Assembly (NCBI RefSeq): GCF_000981805.1
Contig: NZ_CP011133.1
Span: forward strand, 226,994-290,993
DNA: 64,000 bases
Origin: Citrobacter amalonaticus Y19
GTDB lineage: Bacteria; Pseudomonadota; Gammaproteobacteria; Enterobacterales; Enterobacteriaceae
Reading direction: 5' to 3'
Shown here: positions 16,246-25,871 of the stretch, in pieces
How the letters are laid out: the number at the start of each line of letters is the position of its first letter
Numbering within the stretch: position 1 is the first letter of the stretch
Position numbers and translations under genes: made by a program
The notes under the pieces: model-generated
What the model was told of the DNA's origin: nothing
Seen by the model: the letters and a program-made list of their open reading frames with translations, nothing else
Databases searched by the model: none

Positions 16246-16449
16246 TTATTCGTTTAAAGTCTGAAACTTCGCTTCAAGCTCAAGTATTCTGAGACACATC
16301 TGCTCAATAAGTTCTGGTGTGATGGTTTTTTTAAAACGAGCGATGAGTTCAGCATCCGTGTCATCCATATATTTTATGGGTTTATCAAATGCAACCTGGC
16401 TAAGCCGGGCAAGCGCAAGAACTTCATCAATCATAAGGATTTTCTTCAT
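16246..16449 (-). CDS. Small hypothetical protein
   Basis: 67 residues (MKKILMIDEVLALARLSQVA...), predicted mostly helical, with an amphipathic C-terminal helix ELIEQMCLRILELEAKFQTL. It has an AAGGCG-like ribosome-binding site. It lies directly after the UspA gene on the same strand but does not overlap it. I do not recognise the family. Confidence 0.5.
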   Translation of the reverse strand: MKKILMIDEVLALARLSQVAFDKPIKYMDDTDAELIARFKKTITPELIEQMCLRILELEAKFQTLNE

Positions 16450-16530
16450 AATGTCGCCTTTTCTTCCCGACTCAGGGTTTTAATGCCAGTCTGGAATTAA
16501 GTTTTCCCGGAGTTTCCTCCGGGTTCCGAC

Positions 16531-17376
16531 TTATCTGAGCATTAACAGCGGGACTCTGGTCTGTTCGAGCATCGCAGTTGTGTTACTGCCGATGAAAAAA
16601 CGTCGCAGGGAAGAGTGCCCATATGCCCCCATGACAATCAAATCCACGCCGTTTTCTGCGGCGTAACGACAAAGCGCCTCCGTTACCGAGCGTCCTTCAG
16701 CTAACCGGGATATCGCACTGATGCCAGCGCACTGCAGACTACGCTTTGCCTCTTCGAGGGTATGAGCATCGCCGTTAACCATTACGATATGACATTCCAG
16801 GCTCTGCAGCAGAGGGCTGAGCGTCAGTCGACGCAGGTTTCTCCGGCTTTCCTCACTGCCATCAAACGCAAACATGACTCTTGAAGGTACAGAAAAAGTT
16901 TCAGGTACAATCATTACCGGCTTTTTCTGCAGGCGGATAATGCTCTCCAGATTGCTGCCAACCGGGTTCTGTGCTCCCCGGCGACCGAGCACTATCATAC
17001 GAATACCCTTCAGGTCAGCCAGGATGATATCCAGTGCGCCATGTTTCTGAAGTTGCTGAACATCCGGGATACCGATCTGGCTGAGCAGTTCCGCGCATCC
17101 GGCAAGAATGGCGCGTCCCTGAGTCATCAGCAGGCGGTTACGCTCCCCTTCTATTCGGACAAGGTCCTGCGTCAGTTGCTCCCGGCTGTCAATACCGATA
17201 GCCCCCGTAAGGTCAGAAACTGCCGGTTGTTCATTTTTTTCAAGCACATGCAGCAGGGCAAGAGGAACGTCAAGCTTCCCGGCAATCCAGGCTGCATACT
17301 CACACACGGCGCGTGTTGATGACGATCCATCCACGCAGGCAATAACGGTGTTGTCCATAGCATTAATTCCTGACAT
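16531..17376 (-). CDS. Universal stress protein with two tandem UspA domains
   Basis: 281 residues. The first UspA domain (about 6-150) starts NTVIACVDGSSSTRAVCEYAA and ends with the nucleotide-binding signature VLGRRGAQNPVGSNLESI. The second (about 155-281) ends VMGAYGHSSLRRFFIGSNTTAML, a full G-2X-G-9X-G(S/T) ATP-binding motif. The ATG overlaps the SulP stop codon (TAATG) and has GGGAGG upstream, so the two are translationally coupled. It is likely a regulatory or stress partner of the transporter. Confidence 0.92.
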   Translation of the reverse strand: MSGINAMDNTVIACVDGSSSTRAVCEYAAWIAGKLDVPLALLHVLEKNEQPAVSDLTGAIGIDSREQLTQDLVRIEGERNRLLMTQGRAILAGCAELLSQIGIPDVQQLQKHGALDIILADLKGIRMIVLGRRGAQNPVGSNLESIIRLQKKPVMIVPETFSVPSRVMFAFDGSEESRRNLRRLTLSPLLQSLECHIVMVNGDAHTLEEAKRSLQCAGISAISRLAEGRSVTEALCRYAAENGVDLIVMGAYGHSSLRRFFIGSNTTAMLEQTRVPLLMLR

Positions 17377-18854
17377 TAATGACCTCCCATCAGTTTTTCG
17401 ATTTCTTCGGGTTTATCGTGAACACCAAAGCGATCAACGATAGTACGGGTTGCTTCGTTCATCCCGCGGATCTCAACGTCTGTTCCTTCTCTGCGGAATT
17501 TAATAACCACCTTATCCAGTGCGCTGACCGACGTGATATCCCAGAAATGGGCATGCGTAACATCAATGACAACTTTCTCTGCAGCTTCGCGAAAATCAAA
17601 ATACGCCATAAAGCGGTCGGCGGAGGCAAAGAACACCTGCCCGGTGACCTTATAGAGCCGGGACTCTTCCCTGAGTTCTGAAGAGACAGCCAGAAAACGC
17701 GCCACTTTAGTGGCAAAATTCAGGGAAGCGATAAGCACACCGGTCAGTACCCCGAATGCCAGATTATGAGTGGCCACCACCACCACCACTGTTGCCAGCA
17801 TCACCACGCTGGTAGAAATGGGATGGCTTTTAAGGTCGGTAACTGAACGCCATGAAAAGGTACCAATCGAAACCATGATCATTACGGCGACAAGCGCGGC
17901 CATAGGGATTTGCGAGACCAGGTCCCTGAGAAAGACTACCATACACAGCAGGACCACACCGGCAGTGAGGGTGGACAGACGGCCCCGACCGCCGGATTTC
18001 ACGTTGATAACAGACTGACCAATCATTGCACAGCCCGCCATTCCCCCGACAAATGAGGTGCAGATATTAGCGATGCCCTGAGCCTTGCATTCCCTGTTTT
18101 TATCACTGGGGGTATCCGTCATATCGTCCACAATCGTGGCTGTCATCATTGATTCCAGTAACCCTACAATGGCGAGGCCTGCGGAGTAAGGGAGAATAAT
18201 CAGGAGCGTATCAAGATTCAGCGGGATATCCGGCACCAGGAAGACCGGCAGACTGTCAGGCAGTTTGCCCATATCCCCGACCGTACGCACGTCCAGATGC
18301 AGCCATATGGCAATCGCCGTAAGCACCACGATACAGACAAGGGGTGAGGGGATTGTTTTATTCAGATACGGGAAGAGGTAGATAATGGCGAGCCCTACTG
18401 CCGTCATAGCATAAACATGCCAGGTCACATTGGTGAGCTCAGGTAACTGCGCCATGAAAATCAGGATCGCGAGTGCATTAACGAATCCGGTCACCACGGA
18501 GCGTGAGACGTAGCGCATGAGCCCGCCGAGTTTAAGATAACCGGCTATCAGCTGGAATACGCCGGTCAGTACGGAGGCAGCCAGTAAGTACTGTAGTCCA
18601 TGATCCTTCACCAGGGTCACCATCAGGAGCGCCATTGCCCCCGTTGATGAAGATATCATCGCCGGGCGACCACCAAAGAAGGCCATAATCAGCGGGATAC
18701 AGAAAGCGGAGTAAAGCCCCACCTGAGGGTCAACACCGGCAATAATGGAAAAGGCGATCGCTTCTGGAATGAGTGCGAGCGCGACAACAATACCAGCCAG
18801 CACGTCACCACGGACGTTACCCAGCCAGTCCTTACGCGTCGAGGACAGCAACAT
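17376..18854 (-). CDS. SulP-family anion transporter with STAS domain
   Basis: 492 residues. The SulP motif GLYSAFCIPLIMAFFGGRPAMISSSTGAMALL lies in the N-terminal part. About ten to twelve membrane segments run to residue ~385, and a C-terminal STAS domain (about 395-490) contains VIDVTHAHFWDITSVSALDKVV. The family carries sulfate, bicarbonate or other anions. The short length and UspA coupling resemble BicA/YchM-like members. The substrate is not decidable, but sulfate or bicarbonate are reasonable. Confidence 0.92.
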   Translation of the reverse strand: MLLSSTRKDWLGNVRGDVLAGIVVALALIPEAIAFSIIAGVDPQVGLYSAFCIPLIMAFFGGRPAMISSSTGAMALLMVTLVKDHGLQYLLAASVLTGVFQLIAGYLKLGGLMRYVSRSVVTGFVNALAILIFMAQLPELTNVTWHVYAMTAVGLAIIYLFPYLNKTIPSPLVCIVVLTAIAIWLHLDVRTVGDMGKLPDSLPVFLVPDIPLNLDTLLIILPYSAGLAIVGLLESMMTATIVDDMTDTPSDKNRECKAQGIANICTSFVGGMAGCAMIGQSVINVKSGGRGRLSTLTAGVVLLCMVVFLRDLVSQIPMAALVAVMIMVSIGTFSWRSVTDLKSHPISTSVVMLATVVVVVATHNLAFGVLTGVLIASLNFATKVARFLAVSSELREESRLYKVTGQVFFASADRFMAYFDFREAAEKVVIDVTHAHFWDITSVSALDKVVIKFRREGTDVEIRGMNEATRTIVDRFGVHDKPEEIEKLMGGH

Positions 18855-19305
18855 AGTAATTTCTCAGTTTTTAGATGTAGTTAGCCCCGGAGGACATAAG
18901 TTTCAAATACGATAAAACACATCCGCAGACGGGATGTTATTACGTGCGTTCTGAGGCTCGCTCAGTACGGCGGAGGAAGGGAAAACTCAGGGTGGCGTAA
19001 TGCGCATGATCAGCAGATAAATCCTTGAAAGCAGGTACTCAGCCCTCAGTGAACAGAATAAGTCAGCGTAATGTACTTTAGTGCTGACCACGTGCTCTGT
19101 ATGATACAGAATCTATCTACTATAAACGAAAATACAGCACGATCAATGCTCACACTCTATATGGGACGTTCGTACCTGGACATGATTATCTGTGTTCAAT
19201 GTCCCCGCATGACCGTCTTAACATCCAGAATATTACGTTTCCAAAAAAACCAGAAATGATTAAAAAATGAGCTTAACGTACAATAATTTTCGATATCCAA
19301 ACTGA
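18855..19305. other. Non-coding gap and junction before truncated toxin gene
   Basis: I see no gene here. A CTGT-N5-ACAG dyad (19097-19109) resembles a LexA box but has too short a spacer. Open reading of the toxin gene begins abruptly after a TGA at 19303-19305. That suggests a deletion junction near here, because upstream PAAR-coding sequence is absent. Confidence 0.5.
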
Positions 19306-20799
19306 CCCCTAGATGGCTCACTTGTCAGTTGCGGTTGTCCACCAGGTTCAAACCGGATCATCGCGCCAGCAGGCCAGTGGCTGGGACAGGGAAAATCGCC
19401 TGAACAGATTGCGGCTGAAAAACGAGTTGCTGCGGCAGCGGAAGCAGCAGCAGCCAGGAAAGTACAGGAGGACAAAGACCGGGCCATACGTGCGATGCCG
19501 GTGTTTGCCAAATCCAGCCAGTGCGGCCCGGGCAATACAGAAGCCCTGACGTGCGAGGCATCTCACCGTGATTTTGGGGCAATGGCGTATTACATGGCCA
19601 CGCCCGAAGCCAGAATCAATGATGCACCGGCCACCGACCAGACAGTTACTCAACACGCTCAGACGGCTAAAAAGAAAAAGCCAGCTTCAGCTGATGATAA
19701 AGGTTCCTGGTTCTCGCGCATGTTCGGCGGAAGAAAGGAATCTGCTACTGATAGTGCTCCGGCAGCTGCGGCAGCAGCAATGACGATTACACGCACCCCA
19801 TTACAGCTGGCACTTGCCGAAGGAAGCGGGCTTGCGTTGTTACGGTTGCTGGGCGGTGCAGCCAGTACGGCAGGAACATGGCTGGTGGAAACCTCTCCGA
19901 TAGGCGCTGGTGTTGTCGGGGCGTTGTGGTCAACGAAGCTGAATTCGGGTGAACAGGACTTCATCGACTCGATGCGGTTACGTCAGCTTGCGGAATCCCG
20001 GGGGGAGGCCGACACGCGCGTCCGTTTTATGTGGCGCGATAATGGTGGCCGTCTTGAGCCTGTTGGTTTTAATGTTGCTCAGGGGAGCGGGCTGGATAAA
20101 GTGCCGGTTCGAATGCTCCAGAAAAACTGGCGCACCGGCGCATATGAATTTGTGGAAGATGGCGAAAAACGACCGACCCTGGTCTGGACACCGGATAACC
20201 CCGGATTCACGCTCCCTACGAATACCGGCAATACCGATACTCCCTATTTGCCGAGCTCGGTTCTTGTCCATCCGCAGGATGAGATCCCCCGTCTTGGGTC
20301 GACGGTCAGTCCTGGCCCTGAAGAGAAAACGTTCCGCGACTACATCCTGGTTCACCCGGAAGGCGCATTTGAACCAATCTACATCTATCTCAGTAAGCCA
20401 CCGGTACAATTTCTCGATGTAGAGCTCTATAGTGACTTTGAACGTCGCTCGCGTCAGAAACTTTATGAAGCTGATCATATGCCATCAGCAGCAGCGGTTA
20501 AGCTTGCGTTGTCGCGTGAATATCCGTTGTTAAGCCCACGAGAGCTGGACAGATTAAGCAAAGACGTTGCGGCCCTGATTGTGCCTATAGCTATCCACCA
20601 TAACGTCAGCGAGACGTTTGGCGGGAGGAATACGCCCGAGCAGATAGAACGTGACTCACGTGATCTACGAGCCGCACTGGACAGAAACTTTGATGCAGTG
20701 AAACCTGAACTGAAAAAAGAAGGTGCAACTGAAGCGCAGCTGGAAGCAGCCAGGGCAAGAATGCACAAACTCAACACTGAAGTGGGACTTTACAAATGA
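19306..20799 (+). pseudogene. 5'-truncated PAAR/S-type-pyocin toxin
   Basis: The open frame begins with LDGSLVSCGCPPGSNRIIAP, which looks like the last strand of a PAAR spike domain, but no start codon or PAAR N-terminus precedes it (TGA at 19303). A coiled Ala-rich linker, a low-complexity Ala stretch and a Pyocin_S domain follow (LALAEGSGLALLRLLGG to IYIYLSKPP). The C-terminal toxin domain has EADHMPSAAAV, AIHHNVSETFGGRNT and LRAALDRNFD, reminiscent of HNH/Endo-VII-type nucleases of polymorphic toxins. Translation could restart at ATG 19495 (434 residues). The stop overlaps the immunity gene by ATGA. Confidence 0.75.
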
Positions 20800-21281
20800 C
20801 GGTAAAATTAGAGGCGCTGATCCGCAGCTTTGGGAAGTCATATGACGAGCTGGTCTCCCTGGGGCTCATAACCTATAAAACTCCTCCGACTGCTTCTTCC
20901 GGGGAACCAGATCTAAATCTGGAGATGGCCAAAGAGGGGTTATTCCTGACCTTCAAACGTCAGGGCCGGATATTCCAGGTTATCACCCTGGCGATCCAGA
21001 ATGGCAAGGCCAAAAACTGGGTTTTCCCGAGTGAGCTTCCGTTCGGTCTGTTACCGCAGATGGATGTCGACTGGGTACATTCTCACTTCAGCGATCCAAT
21101 CTATACCCAGCAGCCGAAAGTGATTATGCGCCGGGCATTTGGGCGCTGCGAAGTCTACAAACTCGACGTTGCCGGTTCTGAGGTTGCGATTCAGTTCGAC
21201 TTCGATATTGCTGAGCACGTAGATAGCGTTACATTCCGACCGCTTTCGCTCGTGAATGCCCTGCTGTCAGGGACGAAGTAA
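20796..21281 (+). CDS. Cognate pyocin-type immunity protein (DUF6392-like)
   Basis: 161 residues starting MTVKLEALIRSFGKSYDELVSLGLI; the composition and pattern resemble DUF6392 pyocin immunity proteins, though I assign this from position more than sequence. The ATG overlaps the toxin stop, typical of effector-immunity pairs. The gene appears intact although its toxin partner lost its 5' end. A strong hairpin terminator follows. Confidence 0.7.
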   Translation: MTVKLEALIRSFGKSYDELVSLGLITYKTPPTASSGEPDLNLEMAKEGLFLTFKRQGRIFQVITLAIQNGKAKNWVFPSELPFGLLPQMDVDWVHSHFSDPIYTQQPKVIMRRAFGRCEVYKLDVAGSEVAIQFDFDIAEHVDSVTFRPLSLVNALLSGTK

Positions 21282-21292
21282 CTTATGACAAA

Positions 21293-21314
21293 GGGCGCTG
21301 AATAGCGCCCTCTT
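21293..21314 (+). terminator. Rho-independent terminator of the immunity gene
   Basis: Stem GGGCGCT / AGCGCCC with loop GAAT, then TCTTT. Confidence 0.85.
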
Positions 21315-21345
21315 TACTCTGCCTAAGCTGGTGGAGCACTACCCC

Positions 21346-21972
21346 TTAGTATTGCGAGAGCTGGCTCTCTAATGCCAGTTGCTTAATTAGCTGTTGCTCG
21401 CATTGCGGTTTTCCCCATGAATCCTGCCAGTTACAGATGTTCAGGTACTTTGCCTCCAGCCTTTCCATCCCATCGAGGTTAGAGATGGCATAGTCTGGCC
21501 AGATATCGTGAAACACAACGTCGTAAATTACTCCGGCTGGTGGGCAATATTCCATCGCATCGGCATGAACAATCTCTACACGGGGGTCGTGGGCGAACGT
21601 ACCACCCACCAGGTTGATGACATCCTGCGATTTTTCTATGACGGTAACATGGGTAATGTCGTCTTTCTGAAGGATGACATGGAGAACCATGCCAAGCCCA
21701 AGGCCATTAATGAGAACCCGTCCAGTCGCCTGATCAATGAATGATTCACAGGTACGTATCTCCATTGGGGTGTTAGACATGACCACCTCCCCGCAATGAG
21801 ATAACCGGCGATAAAAACCAGGTGGAATGTACTCGTCTGGATTATCTGTATGTTGAGCACGTAATGCGAGCGTCAGGGCTTTGTCTTTCGTTATTTCGAA
21901 AGTGTCCAGAGTCCAGTTACCAGATTTGCCGTCTTTAACGGGTAAATCAGAAAAGCAGCTTTTCATACACAT
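21346..21972 (-). CDS. Spermidine-synthase-like / class I SAM-dependent methyltransferase-like protein
   Basis: 208 residues. Central motifs are RVLINGLGLGMVLHVIL (glycine-rich SAM-binding loop), VTVIEKSQDVINLV (acidic residue after strand 2), RVEIVHADAMEYCPP and YDVVFHDIWPD. These are as in spermidine-synthase-like Rossmann proteins. The substrate is unknown. Start is ATG 21972 or 21966. It sits downstream of the DUF6884-like operon on the same strand, with a 110-bp gap. Confidence 0.7.
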   Translation of the reverse strand: MCMKSCFSDLPVKDGKSGNWTLDTFEITKDKALTLALRAQHTDNPDEYIPPGFYRRLSHCGEVVMSNTPMEIRTCESFIDQATGRVLINGLGLGMVLHVILQKDDITHVTVIEKSQDVINLVGGTFAHDPRVEIVHADAMEYCPPAGVIYDVVFHDIWPDYAISNLDGMERLEAKYLNICNWQDSWGKPQCEQQLIKQLALESQLSQY

Positions 21973-22083
21973 GCCATAGAAATAGAGAAAATGAATTATC
22001 GAATTTTACCATACCATTGAGCCAAAATCGTCGGCTCCAGGCGTTGCTTTAATGGCTACCGTGATTAGGAGGTGCAGTTAACG

Positions 22084-22530
22084 CTAGCCGTGAGCCAGAT
22101 TACGCAGATAAGACCCCAACTGCGCCCGCTGATAGCCGATGCCACCGGTCGTGTGTTCGATAATGATGTCGGCATTAAGCAAGCCAATTTTAATACGTCG
22201 CTCAATCGCAGCTCGCATCACCAGCTGATATGTTTTCCCTCCGGTCAGAAGTATAGATCGTACTCCTGATGGCCATTCATTTGAGTCGAAAGCAGCTAGT
22301 TCGGCGATCATTTTCCCGGCTCGCTCAGCTGTCATGCGTTGCTCATACGGTTCGATAATATGTCCACCATCGATGAAACCGTGTCTTGCTGACAAGATGA
22401 CAACCGCTGGCCATGTTGTCGGCACGTTAGCGCGAAAAGTCGAATACATAACCCCTTGATAGAGGTTTATTGCCGGGGCTGCTGTCCTGCCTTTTGTTGC
22501 CGAGCAGGACATGATAATTAAGTTAGTCAT
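22084..22530 (-). CDS. DUF6884-like protein
   Basis: 148 residues with the pattern IIMSCSATKGRTAAPAINLYQG, VVILSARHGFIDGG and IEPYEQRM. I associate this with DUF6884-like plasmid and phage proteins, which look like small nucleotide- or base-processing enzymes and have no proven function. It starts nine bases after the preceding 107-residue gene, so it is probably the third gene of an operon from 24139. Confidence 0.6.
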   Translation of the reverse strand: MTNLIIMSCSATKGRTAAPAINLYQGVMYSTFRANVPTTWPAVVILSARHGFIDGGHIIEPYEQRMTAERAGKMIAELAAFDSNEWPSGVRSILLTGGKTYQLVMRAAIERRIKIGLLNADIIIEHTTGGIGYQRAQLGSYLRNLAHG

Positions 22531-22538
22531 TGTTGCGT

Positions 22539-22862
22539 TCAGAGCTGGATGGCGGAGAGGAATGATTCCCGCGTGTGGCTGCTGGTGGCTGGGAAAAGAG
22601 CCTTCTGTAGATTCTGTTCATCGTATCCATCAGCTGCAAACTGAGCGATCTTCTTTTCGAGTCGCTGTTTAGCTTCGAACAACTTTGCATCCTTGTTGTT
22701 TTTCATAAAGCGCAGCATGTAATCAGAGATAATCCGCAGCGGCACTGTAATGTCAGCGTTGACAGCAATGCAGGGCTCATTTCCCTGCAACGCTTCAGTG
22801 TGCTCCGCTTCCAGACGGTATTCATCGTCCCCATTCTTTGTGCTCATAAAGTATTGCCCCAT
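22539..22862 (-). CDS. Hypothetical protein
   Basis: 107 residues (MGQYFMSTKNGDDEYRLEAEH...), hydrophilic and charged, with a helical C-terminal half (FEAKQRLEKKIAQFAADGYDEQNLQ). A second possible start is the Met at codon 6. It starts two bases downstream of the stop of the 424-residue gene, so it is in the same operon. Family not recognised. Confidence 0.6.
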   Translation of the reverse strand: MGQYFMSTKNGDDEYRLEAEHTEALQGNEPCIAVNADITVPLRIISDYMLRFMKNNKDAKLFEAKQRLEKKIAQFAADGYDEQNLQKALFPATSSHTRESFLSAIQL

Positions 22863-22864
22863 GA

Positions 22865-24139
22865 TTAAGATAAGGAACCGTTTCGAGTCTGCTTAATTGT
22901 CAGGAGCGAAACACCTGATTTTCGCATCAGACGGAATGAGTCCCCGAGAGTACTGACTGGATTTCCTTCAATACCTTTCGCCGTAACTTCCCGGGCAAGA
23001 TATTTCATTACCAAAGAAACTTCGTAAGCCAGCGTGGAAATAGCATTGTCAAAATCTTTGGCCTCTGAACCTGCAAGGTATGCATCAGCCACTGAATTAC
23101 CCATTAGCAACGAATAGGCAATTAGCTTGCCGGTGTTAACTGGATTAAAGTCACAATCACTTGTTATTAGTTGGGAGATCGCGGCCTCCGTACTTTTTTC
23201 AAGTCGTTGAGCTGGGCAGTCAGGAGCACTGGCTGCACGACCCATGAGGTAAAACAGAAACGTTTCATCCCTGTACGGGAGTTCCCACATGCCCTCAAGA
23301 AAATCATCAAAAGCTTCCTGGATTACTGCTGGTGGCAGCATTGATAATTCTGGGTACAATGCCTGAAAGTCTGCGTGGAGAGATAGATCCTCTTCCCCGC
23401 TACATTCAGAAATGCCAACAATAGCATCCAAACCAAGCTCACCTGCTCGGGCCCACAGCGCAGCGGTATTATCCTGATCACTTACGAAAGAAAACGTAGC
23501 AGCGGTATCTTTTTTCCATTCCACTTCGATAGACTTAATGTCGTTAAATAATGATTCAGATATTGGAGCAAAACCAGATACAAAATTGGTATTCCAAAGA
23601 TGACTGTAGGCGTAGATATTGTCATGGCTCTTATGCAGCCATTCAGCGCGTTCAGGGAGACCGTTCAGTGTAAAAGGTTTTTTCAGCACCATCTGCTGGC
23701 CACGGTAAGAAAAATCGCCCTCACCGTCGATTTGATGGCCAAGAAGCAGGCGGGCTGCATCAATATTACACTCGTCTCTACTCTGATATTTCCGGGGGAT
23801 ATAGGCGTTGAAATAACGGTGATAGATAGACAAGCTTTGACCGTGGTCGTCGCTGTAGCGCTCATAGGGTTCTGGGAATACTGACCAGTCCTCGATTGCC
23901 TCTAAGGCCGTTACCGTTGCCTGCGGTACGAGTTCTGAAGCTAATGACAGGTTATGGTTGTTTTGCTTCACAAGCTGTACAAGTTTCTCGAAGACGAATA
24001 CTTTTTCACCCTGAACCTGGTAGCTCACTCCTGGTACGCCGTCGATAGCACGTAATTTTTCGCGAAGTGAATCGTCGCCCATGTAATTGTGAAACTCGTC
24101 TATAACAATCATTCTTTCGGGTGGGACTTCGTTGGCCAT
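22865..24139 (-). CDS. Hypothetical protein (424 aa), first gene of operon
   Basis: Starts at ATG 24139 behind AAGGAA (MANEVPPERMIVIDEFHNYM...). It is acidic, without membrane segments or a recognisable catalytic motif. The N-terminal IVIDEFHNY might suggest a Walker-B-like strand, but there is no P-loop. It leads the three-gene operon that ends with the DUF6884-like gene. Confidence 0.7.
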   Translation of the reverse strand: MANEVPPERMIVIDEFHNYMGDDSLREKLRAIDGVPGVSYQVQGEKVFVFEKLVQLVKQNNHNLSLASELVPQATVTALEAIEDWSVFPEPYERYSDDHGQSLSIYHRYFNAYIPRKYQSRDECNIDAARLLLGHQIDGEGDFSYRGQQMVLKKPFTLNGLPERAEWLHKSHDNIYAYSHLWNTNFVSGFAPISESLFNDIKSIEVEWKKDTAATFSFVSDQDNTAALWARAGELGLDAIVGISECSGEEDLSLHADFQALYPELSMLPPAVIQEAFDDFLEGMWELPYRDETFLFYLMGRAASAPDCPAQRLEKSTEAAISQLITSDCDFNPVNTGKLIAYSLLMGNSVADAYLAGSEAKDFDNAISTLAYEVSLVMKYLAREVTAKGIEGNPVSTLGDSFRLMRKSGVSLLTIKQTRNGSLS

Positions 24140-24266
24140 ACGGTATTCCTTACGAGTTATCAAAACCTACAACAAATCGGACGGATATGACAAAAGCTTG
24201 AATGTTTTTACATCCTATCATGACCCGACAATCCACGAATTTTTATTACCCACGAAACGAGCCCAA

Positions 24267-24295
24267 TTCGTCAGGTGAGTAGCCCGGGATACAAT
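24267..24295 (+). promoter_or_regulatory. TTCGTC-17-TACAAT promoter (backbone family)
   Basis: TTCGTC at 24267-24272, 17-bp spacer, TACAAT at 24290-24295, 35 bp before the start of the 99-residue gene. It is the only plus-strand copy of the family found. Confidence 0.7.
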
Positions 24296-24329
24296 AAGCA
24301 CAACCGCTACACCAGAAAGGAAAAAATTT

Positions 24330-24629
24330 ATGTACAGCATTACTAATGCCAGATTACAGCGCTTAGGCATCGAGCTTCATGTGCCAGCCTGGACGGTAAT
24401 GGTTGACAGAAAACGTTCTACCTGGGAGAACACATCCAGGGAAATTCTGGTTTTACTCAATAAAAAAGGCGACCAACTGCTGGCCGTTGAAGAAACATCG
24501 TTGAATGCCTGGGACAAGATGGCCGAGGTTATGGCTGAATATGCTGAAACTGAGGAAGGTGTGGCAGAATGGAAGCGGTACAAGTCAGATGGCTGTCCTA
24601 TGGTTGGTCTCTTTGGTATACCTCTGTAG
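24330..24629 (+). CDS. Hypothetical protein (99 aa)
   Basis: Begins MYSITNARLQRLGIELHVPAW after an AGAAAGGA site and is driven by a TTCGTC-type promoter. It is soluble with an acidic helix near the C-terminus (VMAEYAETEEGVAEWKRYK). Family not recognised. Confidence 0.65.
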   Translation: MYSITNARLQRLGIELHVPAWTVMVDRKRSTWENTSREILVLLNKKGDQLLAVEETSLNAWDKMAEVMAEYAETEEGVAEWKRYKSDGCPMVGLFGIPL

Positions 24630-24943
24630 CAGTCTTGTAAAATCAGAATAGTATCTTTCCAGACCTGTCAAATGGAAGCATTAACAAATTAGTTAACAAA
24701 ACGGACAATATAACAAAAAGTGGCTGGTAAGCACATTGACCACCTGATAGGCAGGTAGCAGCATAAAAGGGGAACCGAGTAATGAAAGGCTGTATCATCC
24801 GAAAAAGATGTTTTCAGAGATGCACTATATGATGGAATAACAAGTTTTTGCAGATACTACCGGCGTAGAGGATGTCCCGAATACCTATAGCTGGAGTATC
24901 GATATTCACGGCTTAATACGAATAAACCGAATGGGATATAAAT
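24630..24943. other. Non-coding stretch
   Basis: About 310 bp without a gene, repeat or hairpin that I can support. Confidence 0.5.
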
Positions 24944-25441
24944 ATGGCAATTATTTTGGGTGTTTTATTTGTGATAACATTAACACTTAGCATCTATCAG
25001 TTGCGGAAGATAAGAAGACTATCATCCCGGATTAACACATTGGAATCCGTTATCCTGGGCGAGCGAACGGGAAAGACAATTCCTTATGAATCGTTGCACC
25101 TTCTCAATATTTTGAGATTACAGGCACGACAATGGACTAGTTCGGAGGAAAATCCCGCTTTATTAACTGTCCGGCCAGTTTGTATTGAACTGCTGGATGA
25201 TTATATGTCTAAGCTTTTAGCTTCTATTCCAGAATTGAATTTGATGATAGAACCTCGCCCTCCATATGCATCGCTATACACTATCAATTCTGTAATGTTC
25301 TACATCGATAGTGAGAAACATGAAAAGTTGCCTATTCGCTTTCATTGCGCCAATCAAGACCTGGCAGAGCGCATCGCAAACTTGTTGCTATCGAAGGGCA
25401 TTGAAGCTCGCGCAGCGATTGAAATGTCACACGTAGATTAG
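24944..25441 (+). CDS. Hypothetical membrane-anchored protein (165 aa)
   Basis: An N-terminal hydrophobic helix (AIILGVLFVITLTLSIYQL) is followed by a basic stop-transfer stretch (RKIRRLSSR) and a soluble domain. It is therefore likely an inner-membrane protein facing the cytoplasm. AT-richer than its neighbours. Family not recognised. Confidence 0.6.
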   Translation: MAIILGVLFVITLTLSIYQLRKIRRLSSRINTLESVILGERTGKTIPYESLHLLNILRLQARQWTSSEENPALLTVRPVCIELLDDYMSKLLASIPELNLMIEPRPPYASLYTINSVMFYIDSEKHEKLPIRFHCANQDLAERIANLLLSKGIEARAAIEMSHVD

Positions 25442-25477
25442 CCAGATATAAATAGATGGGCATTCTGTCCGGGTTGT

Positions 25478-25729
25478 TTATGCTGCCCTGTTTACAATGC
25501 ACTGAATAAAACGGACAACAATAACAAAAGCGGTTATCAACAATCCCTCAATCAGAACCGTGGAAACAGCGACCGTCGTAAAATCCGTTGTTAGCTTTAT
25601 TGCTGCTACTATCACCAGTCCACCAAAAAGAATGCAGCGGGTAGCGATAATTTCGCGGTGAAACCAACTAAAGAAAGCACCCGCGATAATGACCAGGGAA
25701 CAGTAAATCGAAAAAAGTAGCGTCATCAT
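25478..25729 (-). CDS. Small membrane protein (83 aa)
   Basis: Three hydrophobic segments (SIYCSLVIIAGAFFSWF, CILFGGLVIVAAIKL, LIEGLLITAFVIVVRFI) make it an integral membrane protein. No family assigned; start ATG 25729. Confidence 0.55.
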   Translation of the reverse strand: MMTLLFSIYCSLVIIAGAFFSWFHREIIATRCILFGGLVIVAAIKLTTDFTTVAVSTVLIEGLLITAFVIVVRFIQCIVNRAA

Positions 25730-25871
25730 ATTCGGTTATCCTGTCATACGGGAGTCGCAGGGACTCCCGGGCAATTAACGTTACTAACTTGTGCTACCAA
25801 TGTCGTACATTACAGAGTATCTTACAACTGATTCACAATGATGTGAACGGCCATATATTAAGGAGATTTAC

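Noticed and set aside
19097..19109. LexA-box-like CTGT-N5-ACAG upstream of the toxin gene
   Set aside because: E. coli-type LexA boxes need eight bases between CTGT and ACAG; here there are five, and the toxin has lost its 5' end anyway.
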